Shown: positions 8,959 to 18,593 of the stretch, one piece after another | Layout of the letters: every line of letters begins with the position of its first letter | Position numbering within the stretch: the stretch's first letter is position 1 | Source: JAWXBM01 sp034440115 | GTDB taxonomy: Bacteria; Pseudomonadota; Gammaproteobacteria; Xanthomonadales; SZUA-36 | Direction: 5' to 3' | Assembly: GCA_034440115.1 (NCBI GenBank) | Contig: JAWXBM010000011.1 | Coordinates: 67,146 to 131,145 of the forward strand | DNA length: 64,000 bases | Notes under the pieces: generated by a model | The model's input: the letters and a program-made list of their open reading frames with translations, nothing else | What the model was told of the DNA's origin: nothing | Database searches by the model: none | Position numbers and translations under genes: made by a program

Positions 8959-9758
8959 GCAGATTGTTGCAGGATAACCCGGTTGGAATGGTGCTGGCGG
9001 GAATCGGTGGCTTTCTGCTGCTGTGCATGTTGATCATTTTCATCTGGTCTGTTTTACCGATGAGTGAAGGCGACGATACCGAAGCTGAACTGGTTGATGG
9101 CTCGCTGGTAAGTTTGCCCGAGCTGGCAGAAAACCCACCACTGGAGAGCTACTCAGTGATCGTGCAACGGCCCATTTTCAATGAAACCCGGCTGCCCGTG
9201 ATAGAGGCGGAGCTTGAGGTTGAGGAGCCGGTCGAGGAAATCATGCTGGCCGATGATACGGATCTCGATGTGGAGCTTTCCGGTGTAGTGCTAACGCCGA
9301 CGCTGCGAATGGCCACACTCAAGCGTAAGGATGGTCAGAAATCATTGGTTGCCATCGAGGGCAATTACCTGGAAGGAGAGTTCGGTTCCTGGCAATTGAC
9401 CGAGGTAAGCAGCAAGAAAGTCACCCTGATATCCGGTTCTGGCAAGGAACTGCAGTTGGAATTACAGGTCCATGACGAGAGAATTGAGCCGCCCGAAGCA
9501 CCTCTGGAGCCGGTCAGTGAAGAAGTCGCAAGTTCCGAAGGGCAACAGCCGGTAGAGGAAAACGGCGAACCCTTGACGCGGGCAGATGAAATACGCCAGC
9601 GCATCGCTGAAAGACGGGAAGAGTTGCGGCGGCAAGCAGAAGCAGAAGACCAGGCCGGGGAACAAGACGCGCAACCCAGCTATGAAGAAGCCATTCGTGC
9701 CATGATCAACCGTCGGCCGGCCCCCAAAGAAAAGTCAGAAACTGAAAATGAACAATAG
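8955..9758 (+). CDS. gspN: Type II secretion protein XpsN/GspC-like
   Basis: 267 residues. N-terminal membrane helix (about 12-34), then a periplasmic homology region like that of GspC: VQRPIFNETRLP, LSGVVLTPTLRMATL, LEGEFGSWQLTEV. GspC-type proteins link the inner-membrane platform to the secretin. The operon has no separate gspC, and the place between M and D is that of xpsN in Xanthomonas, so this protein probably does that job. The C-terminal third is Glu- and Gln-rich and likely disordered, ending in a charged helix (RQRIAERREELRRQAEAED). It overlaps gspM by 4 nt and gspD by 11 nt. Confidence 0.75.
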   Translation: MSRLLQDNPVGMVLAGIGGFLLLCMLIIFIWSVLPMSEGDDTEAELVDGSLVSLPELAENPPLESYSVIVQRPIFNETRLPVIEAELEVEEPVEEIMLADDTDLDVELSGVVLTPTLRMATLKRKDGQKSLVAIEGNYLEGEFGSWQLTEVSSKKVTLISGSGKELQLELQVHDERIEPPEAPLEPVSEEVASSEGQQPVEENGEPLTRADEIRQRIAERREELRRQAEAEDQAGEQDAQPSYEEAIRAMINRRPAPKEKSETENEQ

Positions 9759-12021
9759 AGGCACAGCGCCAATGAATATTGCGAACGCACTGAGTGCACG
9801 GCGATCGACCAAGCTTCGAGTGCAGCGTCGAACGCCGCTGCGAAACCAGGGGATAAAGCGCCTGGGGTTGGTGCTGGGCATATTTTTCATAGCCAGTTGT
9901 GCCACCGCGCCGGCACCTGTGCGCCCGCATACGATTGGCAAGCCCATCCAAAATTCAGTCGATCCGGTTACAGATGCCAAGGTCATAGCAGAGCCGTCTG
10001 ATGATTCGGCCATCAAGCCGGGAATTACTAAAACCGAGATTTACGAAGGCACGGGGGAGTTCATTGACGAAGCCGCCGCGGCACGACGTCCGGCTCCGGT
10101 AGCGGCAGACGGCGAAATCGTCCTCAACTTCGAAGGCGAATCCATTCAGTCTGTGGTACACACCATTCTGGGAGAGGTGTTGCAGGAAACCTTCGTTATT
10201 GGTCCAGGCGTGAGTGGCGAAGTCACATTCTCCACTTCAAAGCCAGTAAGTCGCGACCAGCTCAAGCCCATACTGGAGCTACTTTTGCGTTGGAATGGCG
10301 CCACCTTGGTGTATTCTGAAGGGCGCTACAACGTCCTGCCAGTATCCGATGCGATCAAGGGCAACCTGGCGCCGCAAATGAGCAATGCTCAGGCCGCCAA
10401 GGGTTATGAAGTCCAGGCTGTGCCATTGAAATACGTCGCTGCTACGGAAATGGCCAAAATTCTGGAGCCTTACGCCCGCCCGGATGCGATCGTCAGTGCT
10501 GACCAGTTTCGCAACATGATGTTCCTGGCCGGAACCCCCGAGGAATTGCGTAATTACCGGAAAACTATAGAAATATTTGACGTGGACTGGTTGGAAGGCA
10601 TGTCCGTGGGTATCTATCCGCTGCGCACCGTGGATGTGGCTTCCATTATTACCGAGCTGCAAGGGATTTTTGGTGCTGAAGGTGATACGCCATTGGCCGG
10701 CATGTTCCGATTCATGCCGCTGGAGCGACTGGGATCGGTGATGGTTATCACCTACCAAAAGGAATACCTGTTCAAAGCCGAAGAGTGGATTGAAATCCTC
10801 GATCGAGGGGCTGCCGGGGCAGGCAAGCAGCTTTATGTCTACCGGGTTAAAAACCTCGAAGCTCCGGTGCTGGCCGGTTACCTCACGGAAATATTCGGCG
10901 GTACTGCAGGTGGTGCCAAGAAAGACAGTCAGCGGGGTGCATTGGCGCCCGGACTGGAACCGGTACAAATCGGCAGCGTGGCTGATTTTAATGAGAATCG
11001 TTTGGGTTCAGAAAACCAGGCGGTGGCTGCAGGTGAAAACGGCGCATCTGTATTGAACACCGGTGATGGCGATATTCGGATTACTTCGGTCAGTGAAACC
11101 AACTCTTTGTTGATTCAGGCTACGCAACCCCAATACAACTCAATATTGGCAGCCATTGACCGCATCGATATCGAGCCCTTGCAGGTGTTGATCGAGTCGC
11201 AGGTACTGGATGTCGAATTGAACGAGCAACTGCAGTTTGGGGTTAACTGGTTCCTGACCAACAATCCGGCCCTGATTCCCGCGGGATCCGGCAATCCCCT
11301 GAACCGGTATGTGGATTCGGCCAGCTTTGGTGGTGCGACCAATTTCTTTACCACCCTGTCGTCCCCCATCAGCGCCGGCTCCGCCTTTGTCCAGGCCACA
11401 ATTACCGCGCTGGATTCCGTCACCGATGTGCGTTCGCTGGCAGCGCCATCGCTATTAGTCAGAAATAACGCCACAGCGACCATTACCGTAGGCACACAGG
11501 TGCCAGTGCAGTCGTCCAGCATATCCACTGGTAACGACAACGTGATCAGCAGTGCACAATATGTGTCAACCGGTATCACACTGACGGTTACTCCCAGAAT
11601 CAATCCGGGTGGCCTGGTGTATATGGAGATATCGCAGGATGTCAGCCGTCCCGGCGCCAGGGACCCGGATATTTCCACCAGCGGCAATCCGCCCATTAAT
11701 AACAAATCGGTGTCCAGCCAGGTGGCAGTTCAATCGGGTCAAACCATTTTCCTGGGTGGGTTGATATCGGAGTCCACGGATCTTGGCCGCACAGGTGTGC
11801 CTTACTTGAACCGGATTCCTCTGATTGGCCCTTTATTCGGCGCCAGGACAAAGACCAATCTGCGCAGTGAAACACTGGTCATGATTACGCCTACCGTGGT
11901 TGAAACCGCGGTCGATCTGCTACAGGTCAGTGAAGAAATGGAAAATCAATTCTCTCGTGTACCGCCGTTGCGCGTTTCCACCCTGGTGCGTGAGCCCAAG
12001 GATTCAACGGATGAGCCATAA
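9748..12021 (+). CDS. gspD: Type II secretion secretin GspD, predicted lipoprotein
   Basis: 757 residues from the ATG at 9748; an ATG at 9772 (749 residues) with GAGG about 10 nt upstream is equally plausible. Outer-membrane secretin. The N-terminus is a basic stretch plus a hydrophobic segment ending IASC at residue 51, a lipobox, so the secretin is probably lipidated, as described for XpsD of Xanthomonas. N0-N3 domains follow (VLNFEGESIQSVVHTILGEV; YEVQAVPLKYVAATEMAKIL; YPLRTVDVASIITEL). The C-terminal secretin domain shows VPVQSSSI, GQTIFLGGLI and VPYLNRIPLIGPLFG. It closes the operon. Confidence 0.95.
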   Translation: MNNRGTAPMNIANALSARRSTKLRVQRRTPLRNQGIKRLGLVLGIFFIASCATAPAPVRPHTIGKPIQNSVDPVTDAKVIAEPSDDSAIKPGITKTEIYEGTGEFIDEAAAARRPAPVAADGEIVLNFEGESIQSVVHTILGEVLQETFVIGPGVSGEVTFSTSKPVSRDQLKPILELLLRWNGATLVYSEGRYNVLPVSDAIKGNLAPQMSNAQAAKGYEVQAVPLKYVAATEMAKILEPYARPDAIVSADQFRNMMFLAGTPEELRNYRKTIEIFDVDWLEGMSVGIYPLRTVDVASIITELQGIFGAEGDTPLAGMFRFMPLERLGSVMVITYQKEYLFKAEEWIEILDRGAAGAGKQLYVYRVKNLEAPVLAGYLTEIFGGTAGGAKKDSQRGALAPGLEPVQIGSVADFNENRLGSENQAVAAGENGASVLNTGDGDIRITSVSETNSLLIQATQPQYNSILAAIDRIDIEPLQVLIESQVLDVELNEQLQFGVNWFLTNNPALIPAGSGNPLNRYVDSASFGGATNFFTTLSSPISAGSAFVQATITALDSVTDVRSLAAPSLLVRNNATATITVGTQVPVQSSSISTGNDNVISSAQYVSTGITLTVTPRINPGGLVYMEISQDVSRPGARDPDISTSGNPPINNKSVSSQVAVQSGQTIFLGGLISESTDLGRTGVPYLNRIPLIGPLFGARTKTNLRSETLVMITPTVVETAVDLLQVSEEMENQFSRVPPLRVSTLVREPKDSTDEP

Positions 12022-12092
12022 TCCGTTTGCAAGTCCCGATGGCCATGTAAAAAACGGTAAATTTTCGTTAACAAATGAAAGGAACCTGCCTT

Positions 12093-12536
12093 ATGAGTGA
12101 GCTTTCAACCCGCCCATTGTGGGGTAACCAAAAGAGCCTGCCGCTGCCGCTGTTAATGGCACTCACCTTGTTGTTGAGTGCTTGCGCCAGCAGCGGCAAG
12201 GTACAACATAATCCAGTAGAGGAACGTGCTCAACAGCGTTGGGATGCTCTGCTGTCGCGTGATTTTGATACCGCATACAGCCTCTATTCACCAGGCTATC
12301 GTTCCGCTAACTCGCGGGTAGACTTCGAAATTTCGCAGCGAATACGTAAGGTGACGATTTTAGTGGCACAGGTGAACGGCAGCGAATGTTCAGCACAGGC
12401 TTGCACCGTGAACGCCACCGTTCAGTACCGTGTTGGCTCACCGGTGCCTGGAGTTTCCAAGTGGGAGAGCAGTTCCAAATTGCAGGAACGCTGGGTGAAG
12501 ACTGATGGAAAATGGTGGTACGTGCCCGATAAGTAA
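12093..12536 (+). CDS. Small lipoprotein, NTF2-like fold suspected
   Basis: 147 residues from the ATG at 12093, which has AAAGGA at 12078-12083; an ATG at 12075 would add six residues. Lipoprotein signal: basic N-terminus, hydrophobic stretch and lipobox LLSAC. The mature part (RWDALLSRDFDTAYSLYSPG, ending DGKWWYVPDK) looks like small NTF2-like/DUF4440-like domains, with two cysteines in ECSAQAC that could form a disulfide. It lies 71 nt after gspD and could belong to the secretion operon, but I see nothing that identifies it as a GspS pilotin. Confidence 0.7.
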   Translation: MSELSTRPLWGNQKSLPLPLLMALTLLLSACASSGKVQHNPVEERAQQRWDALLSRDFDTAYSLYSPGYRSANSRVDFEISQRIRKVTILVAQVNGSECSAQACTVNATVQYRVGSPVPGVSKWESSSKLQERWVKTDGKWWYVPDK

Positions 12537-12724
12537 GTGCTGATTCTGACGGAATGCAGTCATGCTCAGTCGTTGGCCGTTTTGTTGCTTTGGTATATCA
12601 ATTGTCGTAACATTGTTCCGCGAATGACCAGACATAGGTCAGGTTTGCCTTTGGAGTTGGGCAAACAACCATGAGTCTGGTTGAATTCGTAAAGCCCCTG
12701 TGTACACAAATTAGGAGTGTTGTA

Positions 12725-14461
12725 ATGAACAGAAAAAATCTGACGGCTGCAGTGCTGGCGGGACTGGCAGGTGCTGCCGGCATCGCGGGTACCGCACAAG
12801 CAGTCAATCTGAATCCGGATGGCTTGGGCCAGTTGCTCATTTATCCGTACTTCACCGTAAAGGACGGCAACAGCACGTTGTTGTCAGTGGTTAACACCAC
12901 CGACAGCGCCAAGGCGGTTAAGGTCCGTTTCAAAGAAGGCTACAATTCACGCGAAGTCCTCGACTTCAACCTGTACCTGTCAGCCTATGACGTCTGGACT
13001 GCCGCTCTGTATGATGATGCCGGCACACCCACTATGGTTACCGGTGACACCACCTGTACCGTTCCCTATTTCTATGGCAACGATACCGATGCGTTTGGTA
13101 GCACCGTAGGTACGCAGGCATTCCTGCCTTTCGCCTATACCGGTAAGTTTGTTGATGGTGGCCCGACCACTATTGCCCGTGCAGCAGAAGGTCATTTCGA
13201 GATGATCGAAATGGGTACGCTGACCGACGATAGCGCAACAGCCAAGCGCGATGGTTCTGCTACCGCTGCCACCCATGTTCTGGACAAGAATGGCAAGTCA
13301 TTTCCCAAGAACTGCCAACAGTTGATAAACAACTGGTCTATCATCAACGGCGTTGCAGGTATGTGGCGTGCTGATCTGGATGAGGTTAATGGTAAATCAG
13401 ATATTGATGTTGAGCGTAACAGCGGTGGCCTGTTTGGCGGCGCTGGCGTAATCAATGTTGGTAATGGTACTTTCTTCAGCTACAACGCCAAAGCCATTCA
13501 GGGCTTTGACAAAGATCTGGACAGTGAAAGTCTGCATTACCAGCCAGGTAACGTCAGTCCGAACTTGGACGATGGTGACCAAACCACGGCTACCTTGTTC
13601 TTCGGTGTGCCACAAGACACCGCAGTAGCTCTGTCCTACGATCGTTCCATTGATGCAATTTCTGCCACGTTCATGCATGAATACACCATGAACGAGTTCA
13701 ACCAGAACCCTGCTTTGAATGCAGCTTCTGAGTGGATTGTGACGTTCCCGACCAAGAACTGGTATGTGGACAAGCTTGATATCTTTACGTCTGAGACTTT
13801 ATGGCGTCCGAAGATCAGCGACCCGGGTTGTGGTGGCTGGATTCCTGGCGAACCATATCCGTCACGTAGTGGGGCTTTCTACCCCACCAGCCTGGACCAG
13901 ACGGATGACAACGACAACGGTGTGCCTGATGTTCAGGAAGACTGGGTATTGTGTACCTATGAAAAGAAAACGCTGGATACTACCGAAGCTATTCCTCCGT
14001 TTACTGATTTGTTCGATGGTGAAGCCTGCGAATTTTTCGGTCTGGAGAACTGGGATCAGGAAGAGAGTCCATCAACACCAGGTACAATCAATTCGCCGCC
14101 TATCGTGTCACCACCACCTCCAGGTGGAACACCTCCTGGTGAGTCTCCGTTTGCTTTGTGCTACGAAGTTAACCGTTTGAAGTTCGGCGGTAGCGATATC
14201 TTCGGTGACAGCGATCTGTTGTACACCATTGATACCGAAGTTGAAGCAGGTTGGGCGCGTATTAACTGGGGTGCTGACCCTGCCCATGAAGACAGCGTTG
14301 GTCTGATTGGTCTGCCAGTAACCGGTTACTGGGCAGTACAGTACGAGAATGGTTTCCTGGGTACACCACAAGCCAGCGTGCTGGCCAACTACGGTGGTCT
14401 GTTTGAACATCGCGGTAACGTACGTCGTTCCTACTCTGGCGAGCGTCCTTCTTCGGACTAA
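12725..14461 (+). CDS. Large exported protein of unknown function
   Basis: 578 residues from the ATG at 12725, with AGGAGTG about 6 nt upstream. Sec signal peptide of about 26 residues (MNRKNLTAAV to GTAQA), then VNLNPDGLGQLLIYPYFTV and a domain rich in Asn, Asp, Gly and Thr (LLSVVNTTDSAKAVKVRFKE). Eight or so cysteines are spread through the chain. A Pro-rich linker (about 448-475) separates a smaller C-terminal domain (YEVNRLKFGG to the end). I have seen similar openings in uncharacterised proteobacterial exported proteins, but no function is known to me. A strong terminator follows. Its place just after the secretion operon makes it a candidate substrate, by inference only. Confidence 0.8.
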   Translation: MNRKNLTAAVLAGLAGAAGIAGTAQAVNLNPDGLGQLLIYPYFTVKDGNSTLLSVVNTTDSAKAVKVRFKEGYNSREVLDFNLYLSAYDVWTAALYDDAGTPTMVTGDTTCTVPYFYGNDTDAFGSTVGTQAFLPFAYTGKFVDGGPTTIARAAEGHFEMIEMGTLTDDSATAKRDGSATAATHVLDKNGKSFPKNCQQLINNWSIINGVAGMWRADLDEVNGKSDIDVERNSGGLFGGAGVINVGNGTFFSYNAKAIQGFDKDLDSESLHYQPGNVSPNLDDGDQTTATLFFGVPQDTAVALSYDRSIDAISATFMHEYTMNEFNQNPALNAASEWIVTFPTKNWYVDKLDIFTSETLWRPKISDPGCGGWIPGEPYPSRSGAFYPTSLDQTDDNDNGVPDVQEDWVLCTYEKKTLDTTEAIPPFTDLFDGEACEFFGLENWDQEESPSTPGTINSPPIVSPPPPGGTPPGESPFALCYEVNRLKFGGSDIFGDSDLLYTIDTEVEAGWARINWGADPAHEDSVGLIGLPVTGYWAVQYENGFLGTPQASVLANYGGLFEHRGNVRRSYSGERPSSD

Positions 14462-14512
14462 GCCAAAGCAAGAACCAGTCTTTAATGAGTTGCAAGACTC
14501 ATGCTAGTAAAG

Positions 14513-14542
14513 AAGGGGCTGCCTAGGCAGCCCCTTCCTTTT
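14513..14542 (+). terminator. Rho-independent terminator after the 12725 gene
   Basis: Perfect 10-bp stem, arms 14513-14522 and 14527-14536, with the 4-base loop CTAG, followed by CCTTTT. GC-rich stem and T-run on the + strand, 52 nt past the stop codon. Confidence 0.9.
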
Positions 14543-14652
14543 GTGTGCAGCAAATTTTTCTTTCATCTGAACTGTGCAGCGACAGTTCGGTCGAACCTAT
14601 GCTTTTGACTGGCGACCCAAATCACCACCAATATCTGAGTAGCACCGATACC

Positions 14653-15627
14653 ATGAATCCAACCCAATCGAAAATAGCGATGAATTTGTGTGCTTTGATG
14701 TTTGCATGTGCGAGTTCGTTTGTGCAGGCACAAACCGAAGAAGTGACTCTGAATAAGAATGATTCGACTCTGGTATTAGCCTACCAAGGGGCGGCGGTCC
14801 TTACTCAGCAGGAAATTGATGCTGCTTTCAGCCAGATTCCAGAGAAGCACAGACTGGCATTTATCAGGGATGGGGCACGAGTGACTCAATTGGTTCGCAA
14901 CCTGTTGGAAATCAAGATGCTTACGAATGATGCCAAGGCTCAGGGATTAAGCGATGATCCCCTGGTACAGGCTACGGTTGCGCTGGCAGCGGATAAGGAG
15001 TTGGCCAAGATTTGGACTCAACGTATCCCGGCGATGGCTCCTGCAGTTGATTTTGAGGCGCTGGCCAAAGAAGATTATCTGGCGGATCCTGAGAGCTATG
15101 ACAAAAGCGCCTCTATAGACCTGACCCAAATACTGTTGAGCACCGGGGAGCGTTCTTTGGACGACGCACAAAAAGAGGCCCTGGAACTAAAAGCTCGTTT
15201 GACTGCAGAGCCGGAAATGTTCCAGAAATTTGTTGCACTTTACTCGAATGATGATTCAAAAGTTACCACGTTCGGACAACTTAAAAAGGTTACCAAAGGT
15301 CAAATGGTTCCCGACTTTGAAAAGGTGGCCTTTGCCATGCAAACCGTGGGTGAAATCAGTGATCCGGTCACCACCCAATACGGCGTTCATCTGATTCGTT
15401 TGGATGCCCGTAACAGTGCCGGTATTCCACCCTTTGAAGACGTGCGTGAAGAAGCCATTGCGCGTCAAAAGCAGGAATACCAGCAAATATATATGCGCAA
15501 ATACCTGAGTCAGTTATTCAGGGAACCGGCAGTTTTTCCTGAGGGTTCAATGGAAATCATGGCTAAACGCCATTTTGGTGAGAATCTGGAAAAGGCACCG
15601 GATTATTCAGGACTGGATAGTGAGTAA
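14653..15627 (+). CDS. Periplasmic peptidyl-prolyl isomerase, PpiC/parvulin type
   Basis: 324 residues from the ATG at 14653; the frame is open further upstream but the signal peptide begins here (MNPTQSKIAMNL to SFVQA, cleavage before QTEEV). An N-terminal SurA/PrsA-like helical chaperone region (AVLTQQEIDAAFSQIP) precedes a parvulin domain at about 180-275: IDLTQILLSTGER, FGQLKKVTKGQMVPDFEKVAF, ISDPVTTQYGVHLIRL. These are the usual parvulin landmarks. It probably assists folding of exported proteins. Its role beside the secretion and glycan genes is inferred from context. Confidence 0.88.
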   Translation: MNPTQSKIAMNLCALMFACASSFVQAQTEEVTLNKNDSTLVLAYQGAAVLTQQEIDAAFSQIPEKHRLAFIRDGARVTQLVRNLLEIKMLTNDAKAQGLSDDPLVQATVALAADKELAKIWTQRIPAMAPAVDFEALAKEDYLADPESYDKSASIDLTQILLSTGERSLDDAQKEALELKARLTAEPEMFQKFVALYSNDDSKVTTFGQLKKVTKGQMVPDFEKVAFAMQTVGEISDPVTTQYGVHLIRLDARNSAGIPPFEDVREEAIARQKQEYQQIYMRKYLSQLFREPAVFPEGSMEIMAKRHFGENLEKAPDYSGLDSE

Positions 15628-15690
15628 ACCGATTTCCTGAGCAGATAAAATTCTGCCGTTTGGGCGGTTAGGCGTTCATTACAGCGTACA

Positions 15691-16476
15691 ATGCGCAACG
15701 TGAAACGATTTAACTCGGTCATATTTTTCCAACTGGTCTCTCGCAACATTCGCACGGATTACCTCGAGAATGTGACGGGGTTCGCCTGGCTGATTTTGCA
15801 GCCCTTGCTGATGCTGGCGGTATACGCTTTTGTTTTCTCCACCCTATTCCAGGCTCGCATGCCTGAGGCGGCCGGCGTAGGGTTTGTACCCTTTCTGGCT
15901 GTCGCATTTTGGCCCTGGACAGCTTTCTCTGAGGCAATCCTCAAAGCCAATGCGACCATTACCAGCAACGCTGCCCTGATCGGCAAGGTGGCTTTCCCTA
16001 CCGAATTGTTGCCACTTTCCGCTGTTGCTGCCACTTTTACCATGCATATGATCGGTTATCTTGCCGTCTTGCTGATGTTGCAATTAACCGGTACGGACCT
16101 GCACTGGTTGGGCCTGATTTGGGTAATCCCCATGCTTTTGCTTCTGGCGATTTTTGCAGCCGGTCTGGCTCTTATGGCCAGTGCACTACAGGTATTTATT
16201 CGTGACCTGGCACAAATACTGCCTCCCATAATGACTTTCTGGTTTTTCACCACCCCCATTCTGTACAGCTCAGCCATGTTGCCTGCGAGTCTGGCGCCCA
16301 TTTTTCAATGGAATCCCATGGCCTGGTATGTATCACGCTTACGTGAAGCCTTGCTGAGTGGATTTTCAACTCTTGGATTGATGGATCTTCTGGTGCCCGT
16401 GTTAAGTGTCCTTACGCTGATTCTGGGCTTTTGGCTGTTTCGACGCTTGCGCGGACACTTCGAGGATTTCCTGTGA
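15691..16476 (+). CDS. ABC-2 polysaccharide export permease (Wzm-like)
   Basis: 261 residues, six predicted membrane helices, with the ABC-2 permease layout: amphipathic N-terminus (LVSRNIRTDYLENVTGFAWLILQPLL), the conserved KVAFPTELLPL motif between helices, and WFFTTPILYS with WNPMAWYVSRLREALL near the C-terminus. This is the family that exports O-antigen or teichoic acid with a Wzt/TagH ATPase. The stop overlaps the start of the ATPase gene (GTGA), so the two are coupled. It starts the polysaccharide block that ends at 21408. Confidence 0.92.
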   Translation: MRNVKRFNSVIFFQLVSRNIRTDYLENVTGFAWLILQPLLMLAVYAFVFSTLFQARMPEAAGVGFVPFLAVAFWPWTAFSEAILKANATITSNAALIGKVAFPTELLPLSAVAATFTMHMIGYLAVLLMLQLTGTDLHWLGLIWVIPMLLLLAIFAAGLALMASALQVFIRDLAQILPPIMTFWFFTTPILYSSAMLPASLAPIFQWNPMAWYVSRLREALLSGFSTLGLMDLLVPVLSVLTLILGFWLFRRLRGHFEDFL

Positions 16477-17711
16477 CTCTGCCGCTGGTTAAGGTTGAGG
16501 GGGTCAGCAAATTCTATCCGCGTGTTCATCATCCATGGGAACGATTGCGTGCCTTTGCTGCACTGCTCAGAGGTAAAGAAAACCTAAATGGAGCGGAGGT
16601 TTTGCATGATGTCAGCTTTGAAATCATGCCCGGTGAATCCTATGGAATTGTTGGTGAGAACGGGGCCGGAAAATCTACCTTGTTGAAAGTGTTGACGGGT
16701 GTGATAAGCCCCAGTCGGGGCTCTGTGACCGTAAGGCCCAGAATTGCCGCCTTGCTGGAACTGGGTGCTGGATTTCAGCCCGATTTTTCCGGCCTGGATA
16801 ACGTGCGTATGAAAGCATCCTTGTTGGGCATGAGTCCGGCACAACTGGATCAGCGCATGGATGACATCCTGGCCTTTGCTGACATCGGTGAGTATGTACA
16901 CGAACCGGTTAAGCATTACTCCTCAGGAATGGTGGTTCGGCTGGGCTTCGCGGTTGTTGCTGCTTCAGATCCGGAGTTGTTGATCACCGATGAAGTGCTG
17001 GCAGTGGGCGATGAGTCTTTTCAGAAAAAATGTATTCATTGGATAGAATCATTTTTGCAAAAGGGCAACAGTTTGTTGCTGGTTTCACACAGTATGTTTC
17101 TGGTGCAGAAACTCTGTCATCGAGCCTTGTGGCTACACAATGGCCGCGCTCATATGCAGGGTGATGTCTTTGAAGTAACGCAGTCCTACCTGGCCTGGCA
17201 CGAATCAAAAGCAGATTCAGAACGCCAGCAGCGGGAGCAATTGGCGGGTGCGAGTGGTCTGTACCGTATCAGCAGTTTTGCGATGCTCGATGCGGATGTA
17301 AAGGGTGAGCGGGTATTGGAACAGGGCGATAGCTTGGAAGTCAGCATGACTCTGGTATCACCGGACGGACGAGCACCCGTAGCATTGTTCGGTATCGTTC
17401 GAGCCGACGGTACGCCCGTTTATGGGGTGGCTTCCGATTTTGATGGCATTCAGGGCGTGCGAATCAATGCAAATCAATTTCAATACCGCATCCGCTTTCC
17501 TGATCTGCTGCTGTTGCCGGGAAGTTACAGTATTCGCGGCCACTGCATGGATCCAGAAGGACTGCGGGTATGCGATACTGTTGAAACGCGTTTTCGAGTA
17601 CGGGGACAAAGCAGGGAGTTGGGCTTCATACGATTGCCGCACGAATGGAGTGATAGAGGCATACCAATAGCGGGCGACGTTTCCAGGCCAAAGGAAGGTA
17701 GCGGTGAATAG
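16473..17711 (+). CDS. ABC transporter ATPase with carbohydrate-binding C-terminus (Wzt-like)
   Basis: 412 residues from a GTG overlapping the permease stop. Nucleotide-binding domain (1-235): Walker A GENGAGKST near residue 60, signature YSSGM near 149 instead of the classical LSGGQ, Walker B ELLITDEVLAVGD near 168. Residues about 245-395 form a beta-rich Wzt_C domain (YRISSFAMLDADV, LLLPGSYSIRGHCMD), which in O9a-type systems reads the modified end of the glycan before export. This implies a polymer finished on undecaprenyl phosphate in the cytoplasm and capped before transport. The following gene overlaps by 8 nt. Confidence 0.92.
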   Translation: MTLPLVKVEGVSKFYPRVHHPWERLRAFAALLRGKENLNGAEVLHDVSFEIMPGESYGIVGENGAGKSTLLKVLTGVISPSRGSVTVRPRIAALLELGAGFQPDFSGLDNVRMKASLLGMSPAQLDQRMDDILAFADIGEYVHEPVKHYSSGMVVRLGFAVVAASDPELLITDEVLAVGDESFQKKCIHWIESFLQKGNSLLLVSHSMFLVQKLCHRALWLHNGRAHMQGDVFEVTQSYLAWHESKADSERQQREQLAGASGLYRISSFAMLDADVKGERVLEQGDSLEVSMTLVSPDGRAPVALFGIVRADGTPVYGVASDFDGIQGVRINANQFQYRIRFPDLLLLPGSYSIRGHCMDPEGLRVCDTVETRFRVRGQSRELGFIRLPHEWSDRGIPIAGDVSRPKEGSGE

Positions 17712-18552
17712 GCCTGTGGGCCAGTTGCCCACCGTCATCATACCGATTCATAACGCACCACAGGCACTTGCGGCTTGCCTGGAATCCGTTCGGCAAACGG
17801 TCCCCCAATCCACCGAAGTGCTGCTGCTCGATGATGCCTCGAGCGACCCGAATATACAGCCTTTAATCCGCCTATACCTGGGTAGTGCTAGTTCAACCTG
17901 GCGCGTGGAACTACAAACCCGAAACCTGGGTTTCGTTGCAACGGTTAACCGGGGCATGCAAATGACCGCAGGCAACGTGGTGCTATTGAACTCAGACACC
18001 ATCGTCACTCCCGGCTGGCTGCAAGGATTGCAGCGCTGTCTGCAATCCGATGAAGCCATAGCCACCGCAACTCCCTGGAGCAATAACGGTGAAATCGTTT
18101 CCCTGCCGCGCTTCTGTTTTAACAATCCGGTTCCCAAGTCTCTGGAGGCCATTGCAAGTGTAATCGGCGCGACGGGCATTCCTGAATATCCGGATTTGCC
18201 CACTGCGGTCGGTTTCTGCATGGCAATTTCGCGCAAAGCCATCCATGAGCTGGGGCCCTTTGATCATGCACTGTTTGGCCTGGGTTACGGTGAAGAAAAC
18301 GATTTTTCCCTGCGCGCCATCAAAGCGGGTTACCGGAATGTATTGTGTGATGATGTTTATGTAGCACATCGGGGCGGATGCTCGTTTTTACCCCTTGGCC
18401 TGTCACCCAATGAGCAGTCCATGCAACGCCTGTTATCGCGGCATCCCGAATACCTCACTACCATAGAGGCCTTCATTGCTGCAGACCCGCTGTCCCGGCG
18501 GCGCGAAGAGTTGCTCGAGGCTTTACACCAAGCTGCCGTCTGCATGAGTTAA
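17704..18552 (+). CDS. Family 2 glycosyltransferase
   Basis: 282 residues from a GTG at 17704 preceded by AAGGAAGG. GT-A fold, family 2: PTVIIPIHNAPQALAACLES at the N-terminus, nucleotide-binding LLDDASSD, a DxD-like VLLNSDTIVTPGW, and a late acidic motif GYGEENDFSLRA expected near the catalytic base. It is cytoplasmic or peripheral to the membrane. The acceptor and sugar cannot be read from sequence. Its coupling to the Wzt-like gene suggests it extends or caps the exported glycan. Confidence 0.88.
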   Translation: MNRPVGQLPTVIIPIHNAPQALAACLESVRQTVPQSTEVLLLDDASSDPNIQPLIRLYLGSASSTWRVELQTRNLGFVATVNRGMQMTAGNVVLLNSDTIVTPGWLQGLQRCLQSDEAIATATPWSNNGEIVSLPRFCFNNPVPKSLEAIASVIGATGIPEYPDLPTAVGFCMAISRKAIHELGPFDHALFGLGYGEENDFSLRAIKAGYRNVLCDDVYVAHRGGCSFLPLGLSPNEQSMQRLLSRHPEYLTTIEAFIAADPLSRRREELLEALHQAAVCMS

Positions 18553-18593
18553 AATCAGCTTTGCCCTTTAAGGCTTGCAAGCAGGTTATCCCA

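Noticed and set aside
12643..12666. Hairpin GTTTGCC/GGCAAAC as a terminator of the small lipoprotein gene
   Set aside because: It has no T-run and lies over 100 nt from the stop; significance unclear.
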